Below are positions 8,629-17,002 of a stretch of DNA of 64,000 bases, in pieces. Within the stretch, counting starts at the first letter, position 1; every line of letters starts with the position of its first letter. The position numbers and the translations under genes are program-made. The stretch lies in NCBI RefSeq assembly GCF_017308075.1, contig NZ_JAFKFX010000029.1, positions 1 through 64,000 of the forward strand. Direction: 5' to 3'. The notes under the pieces are model-generated. The model was not told the DNA's origin. It made no database searches and was given only the letters and a program-made list of their open reading frames with translations. Source of the stretch: Allobosea sp. (lineage in GTDB: Bacteria; Pseudomonadota; Alphaproteobacteria; Rhizobiales; Beijerinckiaceae).

Positions 8629-9750
8629 ATGAAAGCAATCGTTGTGGGGGCCGGCATCGTCGGCTCATCGGTGGCCTATCGCCTGGCGCAGGCCGGAGCC
8701 GAGGTCACCATCGTCGAGGAAAGGCGGCCGGGCGGCGGCACCTCCAGCGTGACCTATGCCTGGGTCAATGCCTGCGAGAAGCTGACCTCGGAGGCCTATT
8801 TCCGGCTGAACTTCGCCGGCCGCCAGGCGCATGAGGACATCCTGGCCGAGTTTCCGGGCGCGGACTGGTACCACCGGCCCGGCGTGCTGCAATGGCAGGA
8901 CGCGGAAGCAGAAGCCGGCGGCCGCGACGGCACCGATCCGCTCGCCAAGCTGCAGCAGCTGATCGCCTGGGGCTATCCGGCCGAGGTCCTCAGCCTCGAC
9001 GACGTCCGCAAGCTCGAACCGGAGATCAATCCCGACGCGATCGGGAACGCCCCGGTCATCCACTATCCCCAGGACGGCTGGCTCGACCCTGTTCCCTATT
9101 CCGGCGCGTTGATCGCTGCTGCTGTGGAGCGGCATGACGCAACCGTCATCGAGGCCCGCGTCGACCGCCTCGTGCTAGCCGGCGAGCGCTGCACCGGCAT
9201 CGTGCTGGCCGATGGCCGAACGATCGAGGCCGACGTCGTGGTGAATTGCGCCGGCCGCTGGCTCAACGACGTCGTCCAGACGCCCCAGCATCGCATCCCG
9301 CTGGCGCCGACACTCGGCATCGTCGCCTATACCCCGCCGGCGGGCACGCCGCTCAGAAGCGCGCTGCGTACGCCCCTGGTGAACATGCGGCCCGATGGCG
9401 GCGGACGCTTCCTGTTGCGCTCGAACGAGCTCGATCGCCTGCTGACCTCCGACGAAGGCGCCGTGCCATCCCACCCGCAGGCGCAGGAGCTGATGCGCCG
9501 CGCCATCAAGACCGTTCCCGCGCTGAAGCATGTCGAGGTCGAGGCAGTCCGGATCGCGACGCGGCCGATCCCGAAGGACTCCTATTCCGCCGTCGGCCCG
9601 GTGCCCGGCCTGTCCGGCTATTATGCCGTGGTCAGCCATAGCGGTGTCACGCTCGGCGCCTTCCTCGGCGAGGTCGTCGCCGACGAGCTCGTCCATGGGC
9701 GTGAGCGCGACGAGCTTATCGAATTCCGCCCGAGCCGCTTCTTCAACTGA
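8629..9750 (+). CDS. FAD-dependent oxidoreductase (D-amino acid/glycine oxidase or opine oxidase type)
   Basis: This 373-residue protein of the DAO superfamily opens with the ADP-binding dinucleotide fold VVGAGIVGSSVAYRLAQAGAEVTIVEE (GxGxxG, residues 7-12) and ends with the second FAD contact GPVPGLSGYYAVVSHSGVTLGAFLGEVVADEL. Members oxidise C-N bonds of amino or imino acids, passing electrons to oxygen or a quinone. It lies 40 bp after the importer and 10 bp before an opine dehydrogenase-like gene, so it probably acts on the imported compound in the cytoplasm. Substrate not assignable from sequence. Confidence 0.88.
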   Translation: MKAIVVGAGIVGSSVAYRLAQAGAEVTIVEERRPGGGTSSVTYAWVNACEKLTSEAYFRLNFAGRQAHEDILAEFPGADWYHRPGVLQWQDAEAEAGGRDGTDPLAKLQQLIAWGYPAEVLSLDDVRKLEPEINPDAIGNAPVIHYPQDGWLDPVPYSGALIAAAVERHDATVIEARVDRLVLAGERCTGIVLADGRTIEADVVVNCAGRWLNDVVQTPQHRIPLAPTLGIVAYTPPAGTPLRSALRTPLVNMRPDGGGRFLLRSNELDRLLTSDEGAVPSHPQAQELMRRAIKTVPALKHVEVEAVRIATRPIPKDSYSAVGPVPGLSGYYAVVSHSGVTLGAFLGEVVADELVHGRERDELIEFRPSRFFN

Positions 9751-9760
9751 GGATACCCCG

Positions 9761-10813
9761 ATGCGTGTCGCCATCATGGGCGCGGGCGCAGCCGCCTTCG
9801 CCGCCACCGCATTTCTCGCCGAGAACGGGCATGAGGCCGTGCTCTGGTCGCCCTCGGGCAAGAGCACGGAGGCGCTTGCCGCCGGCGCCCCGCTTATCAG
9901 TGAAGGCAAGATCGCAGGAGAGTTCCGGCCCAACGTGGCGCCGAGCTGCGAGGCTGCTGTGATTGGTGCCGACGCCGTCCTGATCGCCCTACCGGCGAAC
10001 GGGCACAAGCATGTCATGGACGCGATGGCGCCGCTGCTGTCGCCCGGGCAGCCGGTCATCATCTCCTCGCACGCCTCGCTCGGTGCCTTCTACCTGTCGC
10101 GTTTGCTCACCGCGCGCGGCGTGGAAGTGCCGATCATCGCGCTCAGCACGACGATCCTGCGCTCGCGCCGTACCGGACCGAACACGGTCAAGATCGCAAC
10201 CATCCGCAGCAAGGTCGACATCGCCACTTTGCCGCGACGGCTCGCCGATCAGGGCCTCGATCTCTGCCGCAGGTTATTCGGCGATCGTTTCCGTGCCGTG
10301 GATGGCTTGCTCGCCGTCTCGCTGAGCAACGTCAACCCGCAAAGCCACATGGCTCTGGCGCTTGCCAACTTCACCCGCATGGAGAAGGGCGAAGCCTGGG
10401 GGCAGAGCGAGAATCTGACCATGGCGGTCGGCCGGTTGCTCGAAGCCATCGACGCCGAGCGGCTGGCTCTGGCCGCCGCGTTCGGCCTCAAGGTGCGGAC
10501 GATGCGCGAGCACTATTCGCTGACCTATGGCGTGCCGGACGCACCGCTCGGCGAGACCTCGCGGATGCTGGCGGAGACCCAGCCGACAACGCTCGGCCCG
10601 GCCACCATCGACACACGCTACACGCTGGAAGACGTCCCGTTCGGGCTCTTGCCGCTCGCCGAGCTCGGACGGCTGGCCGGCGCGCCGATGCCGCTGCATG
10701 AGGCCGGGCTTGCCATCTTCTCGGCGCTCTATGGCCGTGATCTAGCGCAGGACAATGACATTCTGCCCGAACTTACAAGCAACGGTCTTTCGCGCGAGCA
10801 GTTGCTGGCATGA
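9761..10813 (+). CDS. NAD(P)-dependent opine (octopine/nopaline) dehydrogenase-like protein
   Basis: This 350-residue protein has an N-terminal Rossmann domain (MRVAIMGAGAAAFAATAFLAENGHEAVLW, GxGxxA) and a helical C-terminal octopine-dehydrogenase domain (SLSNVNPQSHMALALANFTRMEKGEAWGQ, with the conserved Asn-Pro and the His of the catalytic region). Opine dehydrogenases interconvert an amino acid plus a 2-oxo acid with an N-(carboxyalkyl) amino acid. The ATG at 9761 follows the oxidase stop by 10 nt, and the residues above it in frame are not protein-like. It is probably the last gene of the 4761-10813 operon. Confidence 0.85.
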   Translation: MRVAIMGAGAAAFAATAFLAENGHEAVLWSPSGKSTEALAAGAPLISEGKIAGEFRPNVAPSCEAAVIGADAVLIALPANGHKHVMDAMAPLLSPGQPVIISSHASLGAFYLSRLLTARGVEVPIIALSTTILRSRRTGPNTVKIATIRSKVDIATLPRRLADQGLDLCRRLFGDRFRAVDGLLAVSLSNVNPQSHMALALANFTRMEKGEAWGQSENLTMAVGRLLEAIDAERLALAAAFGLKVRTMREHYSLTYGVPDAPLGETSRMLAETQPTTLGPATIDTRYTLEDVPFGLLPLAELGRLAGAPMPLHEAGLAIFSALYGRDLAQDNDILPELTSNGLSREQLLA

Positions 10814-11023
10814 GCTTCATGGCATTCGAGGCCCGGATCGAGGTCGAGGCTGGCAAGATCCGCTTTCGATGAACGTCCGTTTCCGACTTCGCGGACTGTC
10901 GGATGCTCCGTTTTCGGGCGAGCTGATCGATCGACGCCAAGGCGAAACTCGCTAGCGCGTTTCAATCCTAGATCGCGGCGCGCCCGTTCGGACGCGGTCA
11001 CGATGATCTATCTCATTGTTGCC

Positions 11024-11074
11024 GCATCGGAGTTTTCCGAAAACCGTAGTTCACTTTTCGGAAAACTCCGATGC
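11024..11074. repeat. Perfect 20-bp inverted repeat in the leader of the sugar-kinase gene
   Basis: GCATCGGAGTTTTCCGAAAA (11024-11043) and its exact complement (11055-11074) are separated by 11 nt (CCGTAGTTCAC). Each arm also carries a near-palindrome TTTTC(C/G)GAAAA, so the element could be a pair of operators as well as a long hairpin. It sits 65 bp before the kinase start at 11140. The remainder of the 326-bp gap (10814-11139) shows no gene or clear promoter. Confidence 0.75.
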
Positions 11075-11139
11075 TATGGGAATAGCCTTCGCAGCATGGA
11101 TGGTGCGATGTTCGCCTCGATGTCGCGGGGGGAACGACG

Positions 11140-12504
11140 ATGACTTCCGGTGTCACCGCCGTGTTGGATATAGGCAAGACCAACAGCAAGATCCTCGCCG
11201 TCGATCGCGATCTGAACGTCGTCGCCACTCATGGCATCGCGTCCATCAGTGATGGCCGGCACCTCGACACCATGCGCTGCTGGACGTTCATTCTGGCCAG
11301 CCTGAAGCAGATCGCGAGGCGCTTCGACCTTTCCGCCATCGTGCCGACCACACATGGAGCTGCCTTCGCCATCATGGGCGAAAGCGGGCTTGCCCATGGG
11401 ATCGTCGACTACGAACAGCGTGTGCCTGACACCATTTCGGCCGAGTACGACATTCTGCGGCCGGATTTCACGGAGAGCTTTTCGCCGAATCTGCCTTTGG
11501 GTCTCAATGCCGGACGGCAACTCTTCGCGCTCGATCGTTCCACGCCGCGTCTCTTCGACGAGGCTCGGGCGCTGATCGCCTATCCGCAGTACTGGGCCTG
11601 GAAACTCAGCGGCGAGTTGGTCTCGGAAGTCTCATCGCTCGGCTGCCACACCGACCTCTGGGCGCCCTTGAAAGCCGGCCCCTCCTCGCTGTCCAGCGCA
11701 ATGGGCTGGGACCGCCTGTTGCCGCCGATCGCCCCCGCCTGGGCGGTGCTCGGCAAGGCAGCGCCTGCGCTCGGCCTGCCCGCCGCATGCCGGGTCCTGG
11801 CCGGCGCGCATGACAGCAACGCCGCCTTCCTGCGCTATCTCGCCGGCTCGCGGGACCCCTTCGCGCTCGTCAGCACGGGCACCTGGTTCGTCTGCTTCAA
11901 CACCCAGGGTAATGTCCCCGGCCTTTCGGCCGAGCGCGATACGCTGGCGAATATCGATGTGCTCGGGCGCCCCGTGGCCTCGGCTCGCTTCATGGGCGGG
12001 CGGGAATATGCCGCAATAGCGGAGTTCAGCGGGCAAGCGAGCCTCGAGGATCTGCGCGCGGTCGTGGCGGCGCAGGTCTTCGCGCTGCCTTCCTTTGCGG
12101 CGGGCGGGCCGTTCGGCGGAAGAAGTGGGGCCATTCGCGGAACACCATCCGGGCCGGCGCAGAACGCGGCGCTGGCGGCGCTCTATTGCGCTCTGATGAC
12201 CTGCGAAAGCCTCGCCCTCACCGGCCGCGTTTCCAAGCTCTATGTCGACGGGCCCTTCGCCACCAATCCGCTCTATCTCGGGGCGCTCGCCACGCTTCTG
12301 CCGGACGTGCGCGTCCTCGCCTCGCGGGACCAGCACGGAACCGGCGTCGGCGCGGCGCTGCTCGCGCATTGGCCGTCGCAGGCCGGGCAGCTGCCGGACT
12401 ACGCGCTCGCCGCGCAGGAGATCGCCGCGCTCGACCTGGATCTAGAAGGCTATCGCAACACCTGGCAGGAGATGATCGCCGAAGCCCAGGATTCAGGACG
12501 CTGA
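11140..12504 (+). CDS. FGGY-family carbohydrate kinase (rhamnulokinase-type candidate)
   Basis: This 454-residue protein belongs to the actin-like FGGY kinases, which phosphorylate sugars or sugar alcohols with ATP. The N-terminal phosphate loop is AVLDIGKTNSKILAVD (residues about 7-22). The second domain carries AGAHDSNAAFLRYLAGS and the nucleotide-binding ALVSTGTWFVCF, and the C-terminal adenosine motif reads KLYVDGPFATNPLYLGALATLLPDV. The context (DeoR regulator, RhaD, RhaI) points to a ketose such as L-rhamnulose as substrate, matching the RhaK role in Rhizobium (inference). It converges with the DeoR gene, overlapping it by 12 bp. Confidence 0.85.
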   Translation: MTSGVTAVLDIGKTNSKILAVDRDLNVVATHGIASISDGRHLDTMRCWTFILASLKQIARRFDLSAIVPTTHGAAFAIMGESGLAHGIVDYEQRVPDTISAEYDILRPDFTESFSPNLPLGLNAGRQLFALDRSTPRLFDEARALIAYPQYWAWKLSGELVSEVSSLGCHTDLWAPLKAGPSSLSSAMGWDRLLPPIAPAWAVLGKAAPALGLPAACRVLAGAHDSNAAFLRYLAGSRDPFALVSTGTWFVCFNTQGNVPGLSAERDTLANIDVLGRPVASARFMGGREYAAIAEFSGQASLEDLRAVVAAQVFALPSFAAGGPFGGRSGAIRGTPSGPAQNAALAALYCALMTCESLALTGRVSKLYVDGPFATNPLYLGALATLLPDVRVLASRDQHGTGVGAALLAHWPSQAGQLPDYALAAQEIAALDLDLEGYRNTWQEMIAEAQDSGR

Positions 12505-13308
12505 GCGCAGGCTCGGCGGCTTGGTCGCAGTCGCCGCTTCCATGACACGGACATCGGGGCACAGACTGCGGAGCAGCTCGATCTCGGCCGCGCCGGCACC
12601 GCTATCGGTGATGATGATGTCGATCTCCTCGAGCGGAGCGACGATCATGGAAGAACGGACCTTGAGCTTCGCGCTGTCCGCCAGCACTACGACGCGCTCG
12701 GCCCGATGCGCCAGCTTCTGCGCCGCGCGGGCGATGAGCGGATCCCTCTCGGTCGCTCCAGCGCGGCCAAGCCCGTAGCAGCTCGTGAACAGCACCTCGC
12801 CGGCGAAGCTCTCGGTGCCGTCATGCTCGAAGGAACTCAGGATGATGTTGTGCTCGGGATAGACCGTCCCGCTCGGAATCGTCACGCGGCAGCCCGGGCG
12901 CACCGAGAGCAGTTCGCCTGCGATCGAGAATGAATTGGTCAGGACGTCGAGGTTGCGCCCGCGCAACAGGCGCGCCAGCTCGAAGGTCGTCGAGCCGGCA
13001 TTGAGGATGACGCTCATGCCGTCCTCGACCAGCCGGGCCGCCTCGCGCGCGATCGCCTGCTTTTGCGCGACATTGACGTCGCGGCTCATGGCGAAGGGCA
13101 CGCCCGCGAGCTGGTGCTGATGGCGCGGCCGCAGCGCCTCCGCCCCGCCGCGAACCCGGCGCAGCTCGCCATTGCGGTCGAGCGCCGCAATATCCCGCCG
13201 GATCGTCGCCTCCGATGCATCCAGCATGTCGACGAGATCGGAGAGCGCGATGATCGAGCGCTCGTTGGTCAGCTTGACGATCAGCCGGTGCCGTTCGCGT
13301 TCGAGCAT
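12493..13308 (-). CDS. DeoR-family transcriptional regulator of the sugar cluster
   Basis: This 271-residue repressor-type protein has an N-terminal DeoR winged HTH (MLERERHRLIVKLTNERSIIALSDLVDMLDASEATIRRDIAALDRNGELRRVRGGAEAL) and a C-terminal sugar-phosphate sensor domain (DGMSVILNAGSTTFELARLL, the GSTT phosphate-binding loop). The start at 13308 matches the family N-terminus; the upstream 17 in-frame residues are Pro/Arg-rich and unlikely. It is divergent from rhaD and presumably controls both rhaDI and the kinase, as the DeoR-type RhaR does in Rhizobium. Confidence 0.9.
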   Translation of the reverse strand: MLERERHRLIVKLTNERSIIALSDLVDMLDASEATIRRDIAALDRNGELRRVRGGAEALRPRHQHQLAGVPFAMSRDVNVAQKQAIAREAARLVEDGMSVILNAGSTTFELARLLRGRNLDVLTNSFSIAGELLSVRPGCRVTIPSGTVYPEHNIILSSFEHDGTESFAGEVLFTSCYGLGRAGATERDPLIARAAQKLAHRAERVVVLADSAKLKVRSSMIVAPLEEIDIIITDSGAGAAEIELLRSLCPDVRVMEAATATKPPSLRSAS

Positions 13309-13407
13309 CTTGTTTCCGTTTCCCCGCCTTGGCCCGGCGCCGGTCGCTGCCGGCTGCATCCTTCATTTTTTCAGGCGCACCGCAATGCCGCTTGCAAGAA
13401 AATGACA

Positions 13408-13427
13408 GAACTTGATCGAACTTGACA
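13408..13427. promoter_or_regulatory. Tandem direct repeat, candidate DeoR operator
   Basis: GAACTTGATC (13408-13417) is followed directly by GAACTTGACA (13418-13427): two copies of GAACTTGA exactly 10 bp apart, one helical turn. They lie in the 199-bp divergent gap between the DeoR gene and rhaD. The spacing and position fit a DeoR-type operator acting on one or both promoters. No clear -35/-10 pair was assigned. Confidence 0.45.
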
Positions 13428-13507
13428 ATGATTGAGAGTTCGCGATGAATTTATGAAAAGGCGGTCGATACGAGCCGCTCGCCGGAAACGCCGAAGTCGA
13501 GGATCTC

Positions 13508-15622
13508 ATGGCCGATCACGCCATTGCGGGCGGTTTGTCGCGTCTGCTCACCAGCTCATGGGATGAGAGGCTGGCGGAGACGCTCTCGCCACAGGATCTG
13601 CTGGTCTATCGCTCGAACCTGCTCGGCGCCGACAAGCGCATCACGAATTTCGGCGGCGGCAACACCTCCTCCAAGTTCGACATGCCCGATCCCCTGACCG
13701 GCGCCCCGGTCGAGGTGATGTGGGTCAAGGGCTCGGGCGGCGATCTCGGCTCGATCCGGCTCGACGGTTTCGCGACGCTCGACATGGCGCGTTTTCGCAG
13801 CGTCCGGCAGGCCTATACCGGTCCGGAAATGGAGGACGATGCCGTCGCCCTCTATCCGCACTGCACCTTCGGCCTGAACCCGCGCGCCGCCAGCATCGAC
13901 ACCCCGCTTCACGGCCTGATCGACCGTCCGCATGTCGACCATGTCCACCCCGATGCGATCATCGCCATCGCCGCCTCGGTCGATGGCGAGGCGATCACGC
14001 GCGAGATCTACGGCGACGAGATCGGCTGGCTGCCCTGGCGGCGGCCGGGCTTCGAACTCGGGCTGATGCTGGAGCGCTTCGTGCGCGACAATCCCCGCGC
14101 GCGCGGCGTCATTCTCGGCAGCCACGGGCTCTTTACCTGGGGCGATACCCAGCGTGGCTGTTATGAGACCACGGTCGAGGTGATCAATCGCGCGATCACC
14201 TGGCTGGTCGAGCAAGAGGCTGGCAAGCCGGCTTTCGGCGGCGCGGCCGTGGACATGTTGGCACCCGAGCAGCGCCGCATGACGGCGGCCCGCCTGATGC
14301 CGATCCTGCGCGGCCTCGTCTCGGAAGGGCGCGCGAAGGTCGGCCATTTCGACGATCAGGCGGCGGTGCTCGATTTCGTCTGCAGCCGCGACCTCGCCGC
14401 ATTGGCGCCGCTCGGAACCTCCTGCCCCGATCATTTCCTGCGCACCAAGATCCGCCCGCTGGTGCTGGAGATCGATGCCTCGCGCCTCGATGGCGAGGAA
14501 CTGCTGCCGACGCTACGACAGGCGATCGCAGCCTATCGCACCGACTATCTCGGCTATTACGAGCGCTGCAGGCGCCCGGACTCGCCGCCTGTGCGCGATA
14601 CCAACCCTGTCGTCATCCTCGTGCCCGGGATCGGCATGTTCACCTTCGCCGCCGACAAGGCGACGGCACGGATCGCCGGCGAGTTCTACGTCAACGCCAT
14701 CAACGTGATGCGCGGCGCCAGCGCGGCCTCGACCTATGCCGGGCTGCCGGAGCAGGAAGCCTTCGACATCGAATACTGGCTGCTCGAGGAAGCCAAGCTG
14801 CAGCGGCTGCCGAAGGACAAGCCGCTCGAGGGACGGATCGCACTGGTCACTGGCGGCGCCGGCGGCATCGGCCTCGCCACGGCCCGAAGGCTGCTCGGCG
14901 AAGGCGCCTGCGTCGTGATCTGCGACATCGACAGGGCGGCGCTGCGCGAGGCCGAAGCTGCGCTGGTCAAGAGCCACGGCCGTGACCGTGTCGCGGCCTT
15001 TCCCGTCGACGTGACCGATGAGCGGACCGTCATCGCCCTGTTCGGCGAGGCGGCGCTCGCCTTCGGCGGGCTCGACATCCTCGTATCGAATGCCGGAATC
15101 GCCTCGGCCGCGCCGCTCGAGGAAACCAGCCTCGAACTCTGGCAGCGCAATATCGACATTCTCGCAACCGGTTACTTTCTGGTCTCTCGCGAGGCGTTCC
15201 GGCTGATGAGGGCGCAGGCGCGCGGCGGCTCCATCGTCTTCATCGCCTCGAAGAACGCGCTGGTCGCCTCGCCCAACGCTTCGGCCTATTGCACGGCGAA
15301 GGCTGCCGAGATCCAGCTGGCCCGCTGCCTCGCCCTGGAAGGCGCGCCGCATGGCATCCGCGCCAATGTCGTCAACCCCGATGCCGTGCTGCGCGGCTCG
15401 CGCATCTGGGAAGGCGAATGGCGTGCGCAACGCGCAGGGGCCTACAATGTCGCCCCCGACGCGCTGGACGAAGTCTACCGCCAGCGCAGCATGCTGAAGC
15501 TCAACGTCTTTCCCGAGGACATTGCCGAAGCCGTCTATTTCTTCGCCTCGGACCTCTCAGCGAAGTCGACCGGCAACATTCTCAATGTCGATGCCGGGCA
15601 CGCGCCCGCCTTCACGAGATAG
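13508..15622 (+). CDS. rhaD: Bifunctional rhamnulose-1-phosphate aldolase / short-chain alcohol dehydrogenase
   Basis: This 704-residue fusion has a class II aldolase/adducin domain at residues about 15-430 (GGGNTSSKFDM, then the zinc-site region HPDAIIAIAA and ILGSHGLFTWG). It is followed by an SDR domain at about 440-704 with the NAD loop VTGGAGGIGLATARRL and the catalytic S...YxxxK in SKNALVASPNASAYCTAKAAE. In rhizobia the aldolase half cleaves L-rhamnulose-1-phosphate to DHAP and lactaldehyde, and the dehydrogenase half acts on the lactaldehyde. It is followed 3 nt later by rhaI, so the pair is co-transcribed. Length and domain order match the known fusion. Confidence 0.92.
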   Translation: MADHAIAGGLSRLLTSSWDERLAETLSPQDLLVYRSNLLGADKRITNFGGGNTSSKFDMPDPLTGAPVEVMWVKGSGGDLGSIRLDGFATLDMARFRSVRQAYTGPEMEDDAVALYPHCTFGLNPRAASIDTPLHGLIDRPHVDHVHPDAIIAIAASVDGEAITREIYGDEIGWLPWRRPGFELGLMLERFVRDNPRARGVILGSHGLFTWGDTQRGCYETTVEVINRAITWLVEQEAGKPAFGGAAVDMLAPEQRRMTAARLMPILRGLVSEGRAKVGHFDDQAAVLDFVCSRDLAALAPLGTSCPDHFLRTKIRPLVLEIDASRLDGEELLPTLRQAIAAYRTDYLGYYERCRRPDSPPVRDTNPVVILVPGIGMFTFAADKATARIAGEFYVNAINVMRGASAASTYAGLPEQEAFDIEYWLLEEAKLQRLPKDKPLEGRIALVTGGAGGIGLATARRLLGEGACVVICDIDRAALREAEAALVKSHGRDRVAAFPVDVTDERTVIALFGEAALAFGGLDILVSNAGIASAAPLEETSLELWQRNIDILATGYFLVSREAFRLMRAQARGGSIVFIASKNALVASPNASAYCTAKAAEIQLARCLALEGAPHGIRANVVNPDAVLRGSRIWEGEWRAQRAGAYNVAPDALDEVYRQRSMLKLNVFPEDIAEAVYFFASDLSAKSTGNILNVDAGHAPAFTR

Positions 15623-15625
15623 ATC

Positions 15626-16924
15626 ATGGCAGAGTTCCTGATCGATCCCGGCATCATCGAGGCGCATAACCGGCAGGAGGCCGACGGGCTCGCGCAGGAT
15701 TACGAGGCGCTTTCGCGCTCGCTGGCGCGACGGGGCATCGATTGCGAAGCGCTGCTGCACAAAGTCTCGGCGCTGGAGATCGCGGTCCCGTCATGGGGCG
15801 TCGGCACCGGCGGCACGCGTTTCGCGCGCTTCCCGGGACCGGGAGAGCCCGCCGACATCTTCGACAAGCTCGAGGATTGTGCCGTCATCCAGCAGCTCGG
15901 CCGGGCGACGCCACGCGTCTCGCTGCATTTCCCCTGGGACGCGGTCGCCGACATGGCGACGGTCAGGGCGCGTGGGCAGGAGCTCGGCCTCGGCTTCGAT
16001 GCGGTGAACTCCAACACCTTCCAGGACCAGCCCGGCCAGGCGCTCTCCTACAAGTTCGGCAGCCTGTCGCATGCCGACGCCGAGGTGCGGGCGCAGGCCA
16101 TCGCGCATAATATCGACTGCATCCACAAAGGCACGGCGCTGGGTGCACGGGCGCTGACGATCTGGCTGGCCGATGGCAGCAACTTCGCCGGCCAGTCCCA
16201 TCTGGCGCGCGCCTTCGAGCGCTATGTCGAATCCGTCTCCGCGATCGAGGCGGCTTTGCCCGATGAAAGCTGGCGGCTGCTCCTCGAGTACAAGAATTTC
16301 GAGCCCGCCTTCTATGCGACGGTGGTGCAGGACTGGGGCTCCTGCCTTCTGGCGGCCCAGGCCATCGGCCACCGGGCGCGTTGCCTGGTCGATCTCGGCC
16401 ATCACGCCCCTTCGACCAATATCGAGCTGATCGTCGCGCGCCTGATCTCGGCCGGAAAGCTCGGCGGCTTCCATCTCAACGATTCCCGCTTCGGCGACGA
16501 TGATCTCGATGCCGGCTCGGTCGATCCGTTCCGGCTCTTCCTGGTCTTCAACGAACTGGTCGATGCCGAGCAGCGCCGGGCCTGGGACGAGGCTCCGGCG
16601 TTGATGCTCGACCAGTCGCATAATCTCACCGACCCGATCGAAAGCCTGATGCTCAGCGCCGATGCCGCCAGGCGTGCCCATGCGCAGGCGCTGCTCGTCG
16701 ACCGGGTGCAACTCGCGGAGCTACAGGCGCGCAACGATGCCGCCATGGCCGCGGAGACCCTGCGCCGCGCCTTCCGCACCGATGTGACGCCGCTGCTCGC
16801 CGAGGCACGGCGCCGGGCCGGGGGGGCGATCGAGCCGGTCGGCGCCTATCGCCTGTCCGGCTACCGGAAGCGCGTCGCCGCGCGTCGCCCGCTCAGCACG
16901 GGAAGCGGTGGCGGCATCGTCTGA
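15626..16924 (+). CDS. rhaI: L-rhamnose catabolism isomerase (RhaI, xylose isomerase-like barrel)
   Basis: This 432-residue protein belongs to the AP-endonuclease-2/xylose-isomerase TIM-barrel family. Its start (MAEFLIDPGIIEAHNRQEADGLAQDYEAL) and the blocks VPSWGVGTGGTRFARFPGPGEP and FHLNDSRFGDDDLDAGSVDP are those of the Rhizobium RhaI subgroup, which converts L-rhamnose to L-rhamnulose. Metal ligands are expected among the conserved Glu/His/Asp residues near LLEYKNFEPAFY, DLGHHAPSTNIE and LNDSRFGDDD. It starts 3 nt after the rhaD stop. A related 6-deoxysugar could also be the true substrate. Confidence 0.9.
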   Translation: MAEFLIDPGIIEAHNRQEADGLAQDYEALSRSLARRGIDCEALLHKVSALEIAVPSWGVGTGGTRFARFPGPGEPADIFDKLEDCAVIQQLGRATPRVSLHFPWDAVADMATVRARGQELGLGFDAVNSNTFQDQPGQALSYKFGSLSHADAEVRAQAIAHNIDCIHKGTALGARALTIWLADGSNFAGQSHLARAFERYVESVSAIEAALPDESWRLLLEYKNFEPAFYATVVQDWGSCLLAAQAIGHRARCLVDLGHHAPSTNIELIVARLISAGKLGGFHLNDSRFGDDDLDAGSVDPFRLFLVFNELVDAEQRRAWDEAPALMLDQSHNLTDPIESLMLSADAARRAHAQALLVDRVQLAELQARNDAAMAAETLRRAFRTDVTPLLAEARRRAGGAIEPVGAYRLSGYRKRVAARRPLSTGSGGGIV

Positions 16925-17002
16925 GCCTCGAAGACCGAAAGCGCCGCCGGATCGTTCGGCCGGCAGGCGCAAAACGCAGAACGAACGCAGCGGAGGGAAC
17001 CC

